Under the pieces are notes generated by a model that made no database searches, was not told where the DNA came from, and was given only the letters and a program-made list of their open reading frames with translations. DNA of 40,583 bases. It comes from a virus. The position numbers and the translations under genes were made by a program. Shown here piece after piece: positions 30,702 to 39,331 of the stretch (the first letter of the stretch is position 1; every line of letters begins with the position of its first letter). The DNA lies in IMG/VR virus record IMGVR_UViG_3300042914_003630, positions 1-40,583 of that record; one strand, 5' to 3'.

Positions 30702-33386
30702 CTAATTATTATACACAATAATTTCATAACCTTGGTCTAAAATTTCATACAATGGCCGTGTTATAAAATCAGAGCATAGAAATTTATGATCTAGGGTACA
30801 TTTAATACTATGGCCCGAATCTGTTTCTATTTCATATACTTCTTTTTCGCCATTATGTATTATGTCTATTACTTCAACATAATGATCTTGTCCATTTTTA
30901 TTTGGTGCTAATATCATATCTCCTAGATTTAATTCGCACAACATCTTAATTTCATCTTTAGTATTAACCGTTGTCGTCGGGTCCAAGCATCGATTAAACG
31001 AATATCTGTTTGATGCTTCAATCCATTCAAAGATTTGTTCTGCCTCTTCTTTAGTTACAATGCCCTTTTTTTCAGCACCTTCAATAAAAGATATTTTAAC
31101 TTTAGCCATAAGATCAGCAAGTTTTTTACCCATAGCTTTACGCAAGTTATCGGCTTCTTGCTCTGTAAATCCAGCTATTTCTCTAGCTATCATCATACTT
31201 TGTTCTTGATAAACTAAAACGCCGTAAGTATCTTTCAGAATAGGCTCTAGGGCCGGATGAAAATACTTTACCTCATCCTTACCAGACTTGCGATCAATAT
31301 AGTGTTGTGTCATAGACTTGCCTTCAAAATAGGCATTCAGTGTGCCCGGCCTAATTAAAGCTACAAGGGCCGATCCTTCTTCCAGCATATGTGGCTGTAA
31401 TTTTTTAGTCCATGTTTTACCAAGCTGTGACTCAAGCTGAAAAACTCCTCTTGTATCGCCTTCGCACAATAATCTCCAAGTCTCTACGTCTTCCCAGTTG
31501 TCCAAGTCTATATTGGCATACTTAGCTATTTTATCAATCTTGCTTAAAATATCAACACCAAGAATATCAAACTTTACCTGACCAATAGATTCAAGATCGC
31601 CCATTTCAAAACCGGCTACCGGATTGCCTTCACTGTCGCGTACCATCGGACAAATATCCGCTAATGGAGAAGCGGCAATAATAATACCGGCAGCATGCTT
31701 GCCCTGCGATTTGTAGGTGCCTTCAACCTTAATTGCTTTTTCAAAAACATCTGCTAGATCGCCAATTAGTTTACCGTCTACTAAAGAGCACCACTTCTCT
31801 AATTTTTTAGGATTATTAATAAGCGCCCATCTAATAATAGACTTATCTTCCATTTCTTCTAATTCGTCAGAGATTTCAGCCTCGTCTGGAATATACTTTG
31901 TTATTTCATTCATTTCAGTAAATGAAACGATATCTTCTACTCTTAATACTTCCTTGACTGCTGATCTGCCCTGAAGTCTACCAAATGTAGCCATTTGAGA
32001 AACATTTTCATGTCCATATGTTTGTTTGATATATTCGATAACTTCGTCTCTATGTTCGGCTGGAACATCTACGTCAATGTCCGGCAAGCTACCCTTTCTA
32101 GAGCTATTATAAAATCTAGAGAACAAAAGCTTAAACGGAATAGGATCAATAGAAGTAATACCAACTAAATAAGATATTAAACAGCCAGCAGCACTTCCAC
32201 GGCCCGGGCCCGGTAGCCAGCCTTGTTTTCTTACCCAGTTGACAATATCTTGAACAATTAGAAAATAGCCAGATAGTCCAGCGTCTTTAATAATTTCCAA
32301 TTCTTCTTTGATTCTGTTTTCATATATGCTTTTAGATTCTTGTGTAGAGACTTTACCCTTTTTCACCAGTAGTTCTTGCCATCCTTTACGGCAAAGATGT
32401 TTTAAATATTCAAACTCGCTCATTCCATCGGGACAACTAAAATGCGGCAAAATAGGACTATTTAGAATGTTATATTCTTCGCACTTATCAACAATCTTTC
32501 CAGCATTATCTATCTCTTCCTGTGTATGCAAAGCTAATATTTCGCCCGGCGAAGGTATGTGATAATTGTCTGAAATAAAAAATCCTTTCAGTGGGACCTT
32601 TTCTTTCTTTTGTATCGCCCTGTTGATTTGTGGCATAGTCTTTTTTAACGCAGAACACAATAGAATTCTTTGATATACTGCGTCCGACTTATCTACATAA
32701 TGACTATCCGCAGTAGCTACAGTTTGAATATTATACTCGGCTGCTATTTCTCTCAAGCATTGGCCTATTACTTTTGCTGCATGTAGAACTTCTTGATCTA
32801 TTAGCTGAATCTCTAGATAAAAATCATTTCCAAAGATTTCTTGATGCAGCTTTATAACCTCATAACAAGACTCTTTCCAGTCTGGCCTTAAATAAGCCCG
32901 GGCTTCTTCATATGATTCTGCATCAAAAACATTATTAGAAAAGAATAAAGATTCAGATATAGCCGTGCCCGGATGACCACTAATGCAAATATGATTTCCA
33001 TTGCCAAGATTTTTCTTCATGATTGAATAGTCAATACGTGGCTTATAATAAAAATTATCTGGGTGATAACTTTCTGAAACACAGCGAATTAATTCCTTCC
33101 ATCCTTGTAGGTTTTTAGCTAATATAACAACGTGATTTAAGCCTTTATTTTCGGATGATCTATCTTTGGCATCTTTGCTTATATAAAACTCGCAACCCAG
33201 AATGGGTTTAATCCCACCCTTTTTACACTCGGAAAAAAAGTCTACGCAGCCAGATATGGAGCCATGATCGGTCAAAGCACAAGCCTTGTATCCATACTCT
33301 TTACATCGCTTGACCATGTCTTTTGGCTTACTATAACCGTCTAATAACGACAAGTGACTGTGGTTATGGAGAGACGCCCAATTCAT
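30702..33386 (-). CDS. dnaE: DNA polymerase III alpha (DnaE) N-terminal part with intein N-half
   Basis: This 894-aa protein has residues 1-799 as DnaE and 800-894 as the intein N-half. The PHP domain is at the start ('LHNHSHLSLLDGYSKP', 'ACALTDHGSISGCVDFFSEC'), and its H-x-H-x-x-L-S motif looks intact. The polymerase palm has 'GWLPGPGRGSAAGCLISYLV', catalytic Asp residues in PDIDVD near residues 435-440, and 'VKFDILGVDILSKID' near residue 606 as the third Asp. The thumb/fingers region contains 'YHPDNFYYKPRIDY' and 'TYGVLVYQEQSMMIAREIAG'. The DnaE part ends 'ASNRYSFNR', a normal place for DnaE to continue. Its ATG overlaps the preceding exonuclease gene's TGA (ATGA), so polymerase and proofreader are probably made together. 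On its own this part would lack part of the fingers and the OB fold. Confidence 0.95.
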   Translation of the reverse strand: MNWASLHNHSHLSLLDGYSKPKDMVKRCKEYGYKACALTDHGSISGCVDFFSECKKGGIKPILGCEFYISKDAKDRSSENKGLNHVVILAKNLQGWKELIRCVSESYHPDNFYYKPRIDYSIMKKNLGNGNHICISGHPGTAISESLFFSNNVFDAESYEEARAYLRPDWKESCYEVIKLHQEIFGNDFYLEIQLIDQEVLHAAKVIGQCLREIAAEYNIQTVATADSHYVDKSDAVYQRILLCSALKKTMPQINRAIQKKEKVPLKGFFISDNYHIPSPGEILALHTQEEIDNAGKIVDKCEEYNILNSPILPHFSCPDGMSEFEYLKHLCRKGWQELLVKKGKVSTQESKSIYENRIKEELEIIKDAGLSGYFLIVQDIVNWVRKQGWLPGPGRGSAAGCLISYLVGITSIDPIPFKLLFSRFYNSSRKGSLPDIDVDVPAEHRDEVIEYIKQTYGHENVSQMATFGRLQGRSAVKEVLRVEDIVSFTEMNEITKYIPDEAEISDELEEMEDKSIIRWALINNPKKLEKWCSLVDGKLIGDLADVFEKAIKVEGTYKSQGKHAAGIIIAASPLADICPMVRDSEGNPVAGFEMGDLESIGQVKFDILGVDILSKIDKIAKYANIDLDNWEDVETWRLLCEGDTRGVFQLESQLGKTWTKKLQPHMLEEGSALVALIRPGTLNAYFEGKSMTQHYIDRKSGKDEVKYFHPALEPILKDTYGVLVYQEQSMMIAREIAGFTEQEADNLRKAMGKKLADLMAKVKISFIEGAEKKGIVTKEEAEQIFEWIEASNRYSFNRCLDPTTTVNTKDEIKMLCELNLGDMILAPNKNGQDHYVEVIDIIHNGEKEVYEIETDSGHSIKCTLDHKFLCSDFITRPLYEILDQGYEIIVYNN
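30705..30989 (-). other. Split intein N-half (95 aa) of DnaE
   Basis: It begins with Cys of 'CLDPTTTVNTKDEIKMLCEL' (block A), continues 'NLGDMILAPNK' (N2-like) and 'VYEIETDSGHSIKCTLDHKF' (block B with T-x-x-H at intein residues 65-68), and ends 'YEILDQGYEIIVYNN' at a stop codon. The nucleophilic Cys1 and the block B Thr and His are all present. At 95 residues it matches the length of natural split-intein N-halves such as gp41-type inteins (88-100). The insertion point is FNR|SHS, four residues downstream of the cyanobacterial DnaE split site (Y|CFNK). Confidence 0.94.
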
Positions 33387-34075
33387 TTAATATACAACTC
33401 CTGCCCAGCAAAGGCTTTTTCAAACTTAGTTTTTGTCGCTAGTGTTCTATGATATTTCATAAACTTAATAAAAATATTTGCAGTATTCTTTACGTCTTGC
33501 AACGCATCGTGGGCATTTTCTATATTTGCTGATGGGAGTCCTAGATATTCTGATATCGCGGTTAGACTACGGCTTTTTATCTTATCGTTATCTTCAGTCC
33601 ATGTAAAGACCAAATCCATCAAATCTACTTTGAAAATTTTGTTAAATAGGTTCGGCCTTCCTTCTTTGTCCACTTGGCCATATTCTTTGCACAATCTATG
33701 TACAATAGGTAAGTCAAATCCATTAATGTTATAGCCGCACGGAATAGGTGCCGTAAAATCACTTTTCTTGTAATTAAATCTATTTACAAACTGAACAAAG
33801 CTATCCCAAGCTATTTTTAATGGCGTAGCATTAGCAAGCCCTTCTCTAGTTTTTCTGGTTATTTCTAAAGCTTTATCTTCAACTGGATCAAGGCCCGCAG
33901 CCACAGCTTTTTCGTCATCTAGGATTGGACGAATTTCTATGTTGAATATGCCGTTGGGCTCAATTGTTAATTTTCTGCTATGCAGAGCAATTGCTGCTAT
34001 CTGTGTAGGCTGACATTTATGAGGATTAGCACTTCCTGTTTCAAAGTCAAAAATTATGAATGTATTATAGTTCAT
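33383..34075 (-). CDS. dnaQ: DnaQ-like 3'-5' exonuclease (proofreading)
   Basis: This is a 230-aa protein with a DEDD exonuclease fold. ExoI is 'FIIFDFETGSANPHKCQPTQ' (D-x-E), ExoII is 'CGYNINGFDLPIVHRLCKEY', and ExoIII is 'NAHDALQDVKNTANIF' (H-x(4)-D, DEDDh type). It should remove misincorporated 3' nucleotides during synthesis by the adjacent DnaE. The stop overlaps the DnaE start as ATGA, so the two are very probably translated together and may form a core complex, as with E. coli epsilon and alpha. There is no obvious long C-terminal alpha-binding tail, so the mode of association is unknown. Confidence 0.92.
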   Translation of the reverse strand: MNYNTFIIFDFETGSANPHKCQPTQIAAIALHSRKLTIEPNGIFNIEIRPILDDEKAVAAGLDPVEDKALEITRKTREGLANATPLKIAWDSFVQFVNRFNYKKSDFTAPIPCGYNINGFDLPIVHRLCKEYGQVDKEGRPNLFNKIFKVDLMDLVFTWTEDNDKIKSRSLTAISEYLGLPSANIENAHDALQDVKNTANIFIKFMKYHRTLATKTKFEKAFAGQELYIK

Positions 34076-34323
34076 TCTGTCATCACCTGTAATTTAAGCT
34101 CAATAAATTTATTTACTGCTTCTTCAATATTGTAATATATCTCAGAAAATTTTGCCTTAGAGTTGTCTGAGTGTACCTGATACATTCCGTTAGTTTTATT
34201 TTTTAGATATGGCACATGGTCAGTTAAATCACACAATGTAATATTTTTATATGATACAATACATCCAGCAAAAACAACCGACATATAATCTTTTTTAATA
34301 ATTTCTTCTTTTTCTTTTAGCAT
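34072..34323 (-). CDS. Small unknown protein upstream of the exonuclease
   Basis: This is an 83-aa soluble protein. It begins 'MLKEKEEIIKKDYMSVVFAG', passes through 'CIVSYKNITLCDLTDHVPYL', and ends in a helix 'IEEAVNKFIELKLQVMTE'. No motif is recognised. It overlaps the PD-(D/E)XK-like gene by 7 nt and the exonuclease gene by ATGA, so it is a real coupled operon member. A small DNA-metabolism accessory is possible from context only. Confidence 0.55.
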   Translation of the reverse strand: MLKEKEEIIKKDYMSVVFAGCIVSYKNITLCDLTDHVPYLKNKTNGMYQVHSDNSKAKFSEIYYNIEEAVNKFIELKLQVMTE

Positions 34324-34814
34324 TGATCTTCTCCAAATTTATATAATTCATCAATTCTGACGTTGTAGCAATCACTTTTAACTTTAAACCAATTGCTTCC
34401 GTCTCTTTGTCCTTTTGTTAGTTTTTTGGCTTTTTGAAAATATTCTTCTTTTGGCAGATATCCAAGAACCCAAGCCCTACCCCATTTTCCATTTATATTT
34501 TCAATCCTGACAAAAACATATCTGCTACAATTTTGTTTAGTGTTAAAATTAGCCACAGAACATTCGTAATCTGGCTTGGGCTCAGATGTACAGCGTTTTG
34601 TTTTTACATCATAAGTAATACCGCTATCATCAATAATATCATAGTTATAGGTATTTTCTATTTTTCCCTTGATAATAGCATTAGCAACCTCTTCTCCCAA
34701 GAAAGCGGCAATGTTACCATCGCCTTTTGTAATGGAATTTTTTAACTTGCCCATTTCTCTAGCCTTTTTCCAAGCTCGGCGTTTCATTTGTTCGGTAATT
34801 TCTACTTCTATCAT
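34317..34814 (-). CDS. Putative PD-(D/E)XK-like DNA-binding or nuclease protein
   Basis: This is a 165-aa protein. N-terminal helices ('EITEQMKRRAWKKAREMGKL' and 'GNIAAFLGEEVANAIIKGKI') lead to 'DIIDDSGITYDVKTKRC', which has the D-x(n)-[D/E]-V-K core of PD-(D/E)XK folds (D...DVKTK). 'SRYVFVRIENINGKWGRAWV' forms the expected next strands, and 'LGYLPKEEYFQKAKKLTKGQ' follows. This small-protein type is common in phage replication regions and may be a DNA-damage or strand-processing nuclease. Activity is inferred from the motif alone. It is coupled by ATGA to the RecB-like gene upstream. Confidence 0.65.
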   Translation of the reverse strand: MIEVEITEQMKRRAWKKAREMGKLKNSITKGDGNIAAFLGEEVANAIIKGKIENTYNYDIIDDSGITYDVKTKRCTSEPKPDYECSVANFNTKQNCSRYVFVRIENINGKWGRAWVLGYLPKEEYFQKAKKLTKGQRDGSNWFKVKSDCYNVRIDELYKFGEDQC

Positions 34815-35812
34815 TCTGAAGCCCCCGGGGCCTTATAGTTATTTACGTTGAATTTTGGATTTTTGCACTTATTGATAGTTTCTTCTAAGCCGTATACTTT
34901 AATATGATCTTCTACATAGTTGCACATAGTCTTATCTGAATCTGGCCATTTATTTTTATAAAAATGACAAAGTTTAGTGCACCTAAAATCATTACGGTTT
35001 GCCTTGATTGGTTTTGGGTTTATGTCATTTAATATCTGCTTATATCTTTTTTCCAGCTTTGATAAAAATTTAGTACAATCAGATGCGTCAAAACACATGC
35101 TAAAAGGTCCGCCGTCCCGAATAAAAAATATTGTCATAATAATATATTTAAATTCCGGAAACAGTTTAGATATTGCGTAGTAGTAAAGTAAAAGCTGGGC
35201 ATCTTCTTCAAGCTTTTCATATGTTTTCTCTTCTCCGGTCGCCCAATTCTTTCTTTGCCCAGTTTTCCAGTCTACTACCTCAATAGTATCATCTCCAAGC
35301 TGTGTAATAAGGTCGATTGTGCCCTTAATAGCAAGCCTGCCGCCATCATTCATTATAGCCCAATCCTCCATAATTGGAATATTGAACTCTTGTTCTGGGG
35401 CTACAATAGCCCTATTTCTAGGATCAAATTGGCCATTGTTATATTCTAAAGCCATCCAAACCCATTCTTCACAAGTATCATATTCTTTTTTAGAATAATT
35501 ATTAGTTTTATCTGATTGCGAATAATGCTCAAAACTTCTGTCTAACAAACTTAGTACAAACTTTTTAGTACCAAGACTTTTTTTAGTAAAAGAAATTTCT
35601 CCTATGTGTTCATCGTTTACAACTAACTCTTCATTCTTTTGAATTTTTTGTTTGCAAGCAGCTAAGCATTCCATTACCTTATGAACAATTGTGCCAAGCT
35701 GAGCCTTGAGGCCCGAGGGTTCTGACCATCCTAAATTATAATTGAAAAAATACTTTAATGCGCAATACTCATACGCTCCGTAACTTGACGATCTTATATA
35801 TGGACATAGCAT
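34811..35812 (-). CDS. RecB/Cas4-like PD-(D/E)XK nuclease with probable Fe-S cluster
   Basis: This is a 333-aa protein. It begins 'MLCPYIRSSSYGAYEYCALK', followed by 'AQLGTIVHKVMECLAACK' (motif I, G-x-x-x-H). The core is 'LAIKGTIDLITQLG' and 'TIEVVDWKTGQRKNWATGEE' (D...D-W-K-T), and the stabilising motif is 'AQLLLYYYAISKLFPEFKYI' (Q-x-x-x-Y). One Cys at position 17 and three near the C-terminus ('FRCTKLCHFYKNKW' and 'KTMCNYV') match the 4Fe-4S arrangement of AddB/Cas4-type nucleases. It should degrade or trim DNA ends (5'-3' or 3'-5' exonuclease), acting in recombination or host DNA breakdown. It is coupled to the dNMP kinase by TAATG. Confidence 0.85.
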   Translation of the reverse strand: MLCPYIRSSSYGAYEYCALKYFFNYNLGWSEPSGLKAQLGTIVHKVMECLAACKQKIQKNEELVVNDEHIGEISFTKKSLGTKKFVLSLLDRSFEHYSQSDKTNNYSKKEYDTCEEWVWMALEYNNGQFDPRNRAIVAPEQEFNIPIMEDWAIMNDGGRLAIKGTIDLITQLGDDTIEVVDWKTGQRKNWATGEEKTYEKLEEDAQLLLYYYAISKLFPEFKYIIMTIFFIRDGGPFSMCFDASDCTKFLSKLEKRYKQILNDINPKPIKANRNDFRCTKLCHFYKNKWPDSDKTMCNYVEDHIKVYGLEETINKCKNPKFNVNNYKAPGASE

Positions 35813-36687
35813 TATTTAATCTTCTTTATTCCTGTTTCTTTTTTTGGTTCATCTTTAATCCAGCCCCACGATTCAATACCAGATAATAGGGCTCGGCACG
35901 TATCTAGAACACTCATGTTTGAATTATTAATAGTAAGATCAAAATCATCAAAATCATCAAAGCCATTTTCGCTAGCGTGCGAATCGGTATTTGATATTGA
36001 GCGATCCAGATATACCAGCTTTGCACCTATTTGCTTGAGCGCAACAGCCTCGTTCTTAAACCTACAATCTGAAATTACTGCAATTTGCGGATCTTCTGTT
36101 TGAATATCTTTAATAACTTTATTGATCCAAATATTATCATACATTTTACGCATTACTTCAGTACCAAAAAACTGCATAAACTCTCGGGCTGTCATTGGAC
36201 CCGCTGCATGATATGTCATCTGTAAAATAAATTTTTTAACACCATCCCCATAATTATTTTTTGTTGCAGCATTATAAAGATCCTTATCAGAAATGACCCC
36301 GGGCATATTTTCCCAAAGTAAATGAGCGATAGTCTGATTCTTTTGTTCATCTGTTCCGTAAAGACATTCTTTTGGAATATCAAATAGCTTTTCTGCAATT
36401 TCTTTTAAAACAGAAGCAAAAGCATAATGTTTAATGAACGGCCATACATTATACGCCGCCCATTCGCCAAATTCTAAATCTGTTCTAGTTACATCAATCA
36501 ATAGATCAGCCTTGACCTCTTGCATATTTTCATCTAGGGTATTTGTGTTAATAATTAATCCACCTTTATCATCTAGATAAAAATCATTAATAATTTCTAA
36601 AGACTTTAGTTGATACCCGTGCAAAAAATTACAAAGAGTATTTTTACCGCTACCCTTTTTTCCACATAGGGCAATTATGTTTGCCAT
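35812..36687 (-). CDS. Deoxynucleoside monophosphate kinase
   Basis: This 291-aa protein has its start fixed at 36687 by GGGAGAAG just upstream; the in-frame codon at 36720 lacks a site. The P-loop is 'MANIIALCGKKGSGKNTLCN' (G-x(4)-GK-[ST]-like, here GKKGSGKNT). 'AREFMQFFGTEVMRK' and 'AVISDCRFKNEAVALKQIGA' are the conserved regions of phage T4 gp1-type dNMP kinases. It phosphorylates dNMPs to dNDPs, feeding dNTP supply; some relatives act on modified nucleotides. A central insertion is normal for the group. It overlaps the primase gene by 38 nt and is coupled to the RecB-like gene by TAATG. Confidence 0.85.
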   Translation of the reverse strand: MANIIALCGKKGSGKNTLCNFLHGYQLKSLEIINDFYLDDKGGLIINTNTLDENMQEVKADLLIDVTRTDLEFGEWAAYNVWPFIKHYAFASVLKEIAEKLFDIPKECLYGTDEQKNQTIAHLLWENMPGVISDKDLYNAATKNNYGDGVKKFILQMTYHAAGPMTAREFMQFFGTEVMRKMYDNIWINKVIKDIQTEDPQIAVISDCRFKNEAVALKQIGAKLVYLDRSISNTDSHASENGFDDFDDFDLTINNSNMSVLDTCRALLSGIESWGWIKDEPKKETGIKKIK

Positions 36688-37726
36688 AAACTTCTCCCAA
36701 AAATTGTTTAGTTTGCTCAATTGTTAATTCTGCAATATCTTTTGCTGGCATATTAGGTCTAATATAATTAAACCTTCTGCCGCATTTTTTGATAATTTTT
36801 TGTGCAGCTTTATCTCCAGCTTCGTCTGCATCTGTTAAGATAATAACTGTTAAAGCCCCGCTTTTCTCTAATAAAAATACTTGATCGTCACTAATTTCTG
36901 CACCGAATTGACCAACAGAATTAGGAAAATTTGCTTCGTGCAATCTCCATATACAACTCTGTCCTTCGACTATATTAACTACTCCTGTTGATAGAATTGA
37001 TTCTTTGGCAAAATTTAGTCCATATAAAAAAGAAGCTTTTTGAAAACCCTTACTGTTTTTCCATTTAGCATATCCTTCGTTCAATGTTCTTCCTATGCAT
37101 CCAACATAGTTATTATCTTCGTCGTATACAGGTACTACGGCTCGGCAATACATTTCTTTATTCTGTGCGAAGCAATCGCCTACGTCAAATTTATCAAGTA
37201 TTTCTTTTGAAAAATTTCTATCCTGTCTAGAGTTATCCATATAAAATTTAGATGGAATACTTAGGCTTGACCTAATTTTATCTTTTGTTAAAGCTGATTG
37301 TGACCGTACCAATTCTTTATTAAAGGTCTCTAAGAGCTTTAATTCTTTCAATAAGTTAAATTTAGATTCGTTGTTTTCTTCTTCTATCTCTGATAGATTT
37401 AAGAACTTCATGCAATAATCAAGTGTCTCGGACATGCTTGCTTTTTGTCCCTTGATATTAGACAAACAGCCTCTAACAAATCCAAATATTGTATTCTTGA
37501 ATTCTTCGTGGCATAAATTAGTCCAGCATGTCCAATAGCCACTATCTTTTCTTATGCTGCAACCAAGACCATTGTCGCCAGAATGAATAGGGCAACAAAA
37601 AGAAAAAGAACCGTTTGATTCTCTATATTCTATGTTTAATCTATCTAATAAATCTGGTAATCTTTCAACCAGTAGGTTACAAATTTGATATATCTGTATC
37701 TGATTCATCTGTTTCAAATCCATCAT
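36650..37726 (-). CDS. DnaG-type primase with zinc finger and TOPRIM domain
   Basis: This is a 358-aa protein. The N-terminal zinc-binding domain is 'SFSFCCPIHSGDNGLGCSIR' with 'YWTCWTNLCHEEFKNTI' (C-C-x(2)-H...C-x(4)-C). The TOPRIM part is 'VVNIVEGQSCIWRLHEANFP', 'VGQFGAEISDDQVFLL' and 'TVIILTDADEAGDKAAQKII', with the catalytic Glu of E-G-Q and D-x-D. It makes RNA primers for the DnaE enzyme. At ~358 aa it is shorter than bacterial DnaG (about 580) and lacks a helicase-binding C-terminal domain. It overlaps the helicase gene by 50 nt. The start at 37726 is followed by other candidate ATGs (37723, 37708), so the exact N-terminus is uncertain. Confidence 0.85.
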   Translation of the reverse strand: MMDLKQMNQIQIYQICNLLVERLPDLLDRLNIEYRESNGSFSFCCPIHSGDNGLGCSIRKDSGYWTCWTNLCHEEFKNTIFGFVRGCLSNIKGQKASMSETLDYCMKFLNLSEIEEENNESKFNLLKELKLLETFNKELVRSQSALTKDKIRSSLSIPSKFYMDNSRQDRNFSKEILDKFDVGDCFAQNKEMYCRAVVPVYDEDNNYVGCIGRTLNEGYAKWKNSKGFQKASFLYGLNFAKESILSTGVVNIVEGQSCIWRLHEANFPNSVGQFGAEISDDQVFLLEKSGALTVIILTDADEAGDKAAQKIIKKCGRRFNYIRPNMPAKDIAELTIEQTKQFLGEVYGKHNCPMWKKG

Positions 37727-39161
37727 CTATAGTTCTTGTGTTAAGCTCGTTTCTGGTAGGGCCTTCGGTTAATTTAGCTATAGCCCCATCCATTCTAATA
37801 TTTATATAGTCGCCGTCTTCTAGACAGCCCCCGTGACGAGCTATTAGCGGAACAAGCTTTCTGTTATAGGCTTTCTTACATCCATTTTCTAAATCTTCTG
37901 CCTGTTCTTCTGATGATTTAACTTTAAAAATAGAAAACGAAGTACATAGCCAAACTAATCTATCTGATCCCGAAACAACGTCTGTAGATTCTTTAGTGAC
38001 ACCGTCTCGATTCAACTGAACAAAACTAAGACATGGAACATCATACTTTACGCAAAAATTATGTAGTTGAGTAATCAAAAAACCAAGCGCCTGATATTCC
38101 TGCATGCTTTCGCTTATGCTATCAGCACTCATTAACTTTAAATAGTCATAAATAATTATACAGTCTTTGGTCTTTCCATTTTCATCAAAGCCAACATGTT
38201 GATATAACCATTTTCTCATAATGGCTAAGATGGACTCAAATGATTGCCCGGCGATGCTAACATAGTGATATGGAATATTTTTTAATAAATTTGCTGACTG
38301 TTTTACTTTATCTAATTTAGCGGGGTCTGAGGCAAACTTGCCCGTAGTAAATTCATCTAGTGTTACTTCACTAAGACTACAAATGATTCTGTTATAGTGA
38401 TCTTCTTTGCTCATTTCGGTATCTAGCATTAGGACAGGTATATCGAGTTTACCAGCCGCATGCATAGCTACGGCGTCAGCAAAAAGACTTTTACCCACTT
38501 TTGCTCTAGCTCCTACAAGAGCGACTCCCTTGCGACGTAGTCCGCCGCCTATACACCTATCAAATTCTGCAAAGCCGGTACTAATACCGATCATATCGGT
38601 TGGATTATTGATTAGATGGTCTATATAGTCATCTACATCTTCTCCTAGAACCACTGTTTTATTTTCATCAGTTCTATAAGTCTGAAAGACTACGTCTAAA
38701 ATAGGCCCTTCTACCAGCCCAAGTAAATCAGATATAGACTCTTCGCCAGTAATCGATGCTAGATTATTATCGCATGATTGTAGTGTCTGCCTTAAATCCC
38801 GGGCTAATTTTAGTTTTGCTAATTTAGCAGCAAAATTGACAATATTATTTTTGTTTATGGGAAAATTAAATAAAGAACGAATAAAGGCAATTTCTTCATT
38901 ATTGCTAAGCAAATGATAAAATCCTAATTCATTCGCTTTAGATAATATTGAAGATAGTTCTATATTGGCTCCAGACATAGCTACTTCTTTTAAGCAAGAA
39001 AATAGGCTGGAGTTTAGCGTATCAGAAAATGATCCTGCATCAATAAAATCTATTTCTAATAAACAGTCTAATCCATATTGGGCAATGCCACTTAGTACCG
39101 CTCTTTCTGCGGCAAAATCTATAATCTCTTTTTGTTTCGGATCTTTTGAAAGTCTTCCCAT
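37677..39161 (-). CDS. dnaB: Replicative DNA helicase (DnaB-like)
   Basis: This is a 494-aa protein. The N-terminal helical domain covers about residues 1-150. The RecA-like core has 'GGGLRRKGVALVGARAKVGK' with S (Walker A at about residues 217-225), 'IPVLMLDTEMSKEDHYNRII' (H1a-type), 'CIIIYDYLKLMSADSISESM' (Walker B) and 'VPCLSFVQLNRDGVTKESTD' (H4). It should form a hexamer that unwinds DNA 5'-3' ahead of the polymerase. It ends 'DESDTDISNL', an acidic tail. It overlaps the primase start by 50 nt and the small 70-aa gene by 43 nt. The pairing of helicase, primase and polymerase genes in order is typical of phage replication operons. Confidence 0.92.
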   Translation of the reverse strand: MGRLSKDPKQKEIIDFAAERAVLSGIAQYGLDCLLEIDFIDAGSFSDTLNSSLFSCLKEVAMSGANIELSSILSKANELGFYHLLSNNEEIAFIRSLFNFPINKNNIVNFAAKLAKLKLARDLRQTLQSCDNNLASITGEESISDLLGLVEGPILDVVFQTYRTDENKTVVLGEDVDDYIDHLINNPTDMIGISTGFAEFDRCIGGGLRRKGVALVGARAKVGKSLFADAVAMHAAGKLDIPVLMLDTEMSKEDHYNRIICSLSEVTLDEFTTGKFASDPAKLDKVKQSANLLKNIPYHYVSIAGQSFESILAIMRKWLYQHVGFDENGKTKDCIIIYDYLKLMSADSISESMQEYQALGFLITQLHNFCVKYDVPCLSFVQLNRDGVTKESTDVVSGSDRLVWLCTSFSIFKVKSSEEQAEDLENGCKKAYNRKLVPLIARHGGCLEDGDYINIRMDGAIAKLTEGPTRNELNTRTIDDGFETDESDTDISNL

Positions 39162-39331
39162 CTATACGTCAGTCCTGTTAATAATATTTTTATACGTTTT
39201 GGTGGTTTATCATCTACTAGAGACTCGCCATCCCAAAAAATCCAGACAGGGTGTTTTGGTACTTCGCTTAAAAAAGTAATACTAGGGTCTTCTTCTAGCC
39301 AAGAAGCCATATATTTATAATCATTGAGCAT
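39119..39331 (-). CDS. Small unknown protein between SPFH and helicase genes
   Basis: This is a 70-aa protein, 'MLNDYKYMASWLEEDPSITF' to 'RWEDFQKIRNKKRL'. It has a PKHPVWIFWDGESLV stretch and is basic at the end. No motif is recognised. It starts inside the last 11 nt of the SPFH gene and ends 43 nt into the helicase gene, an unusually long overlap with the helicase that suggests translational coupling. It is likely real because of its operon position and the readable protein, but it could also be spurious. Confidence 0.5.
   Translation of the reverse strand: MLNDYKYMASWLEEDPSITFLSEVPKHPVWIFWDGESLVDDKPPKRIKILLTGLTYRWEDFQKIRNKKRL

Noticed and set aside
28700-33386. Broken dnaE pseudogene interrupted by an endonuclease insertion
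   Set aside because: Both parts end and begin with intein blocks and catalytic residues, each has its own start and ribosome binding site, and the flanking DnaE sequence rejoins exactly at a conserved motif.
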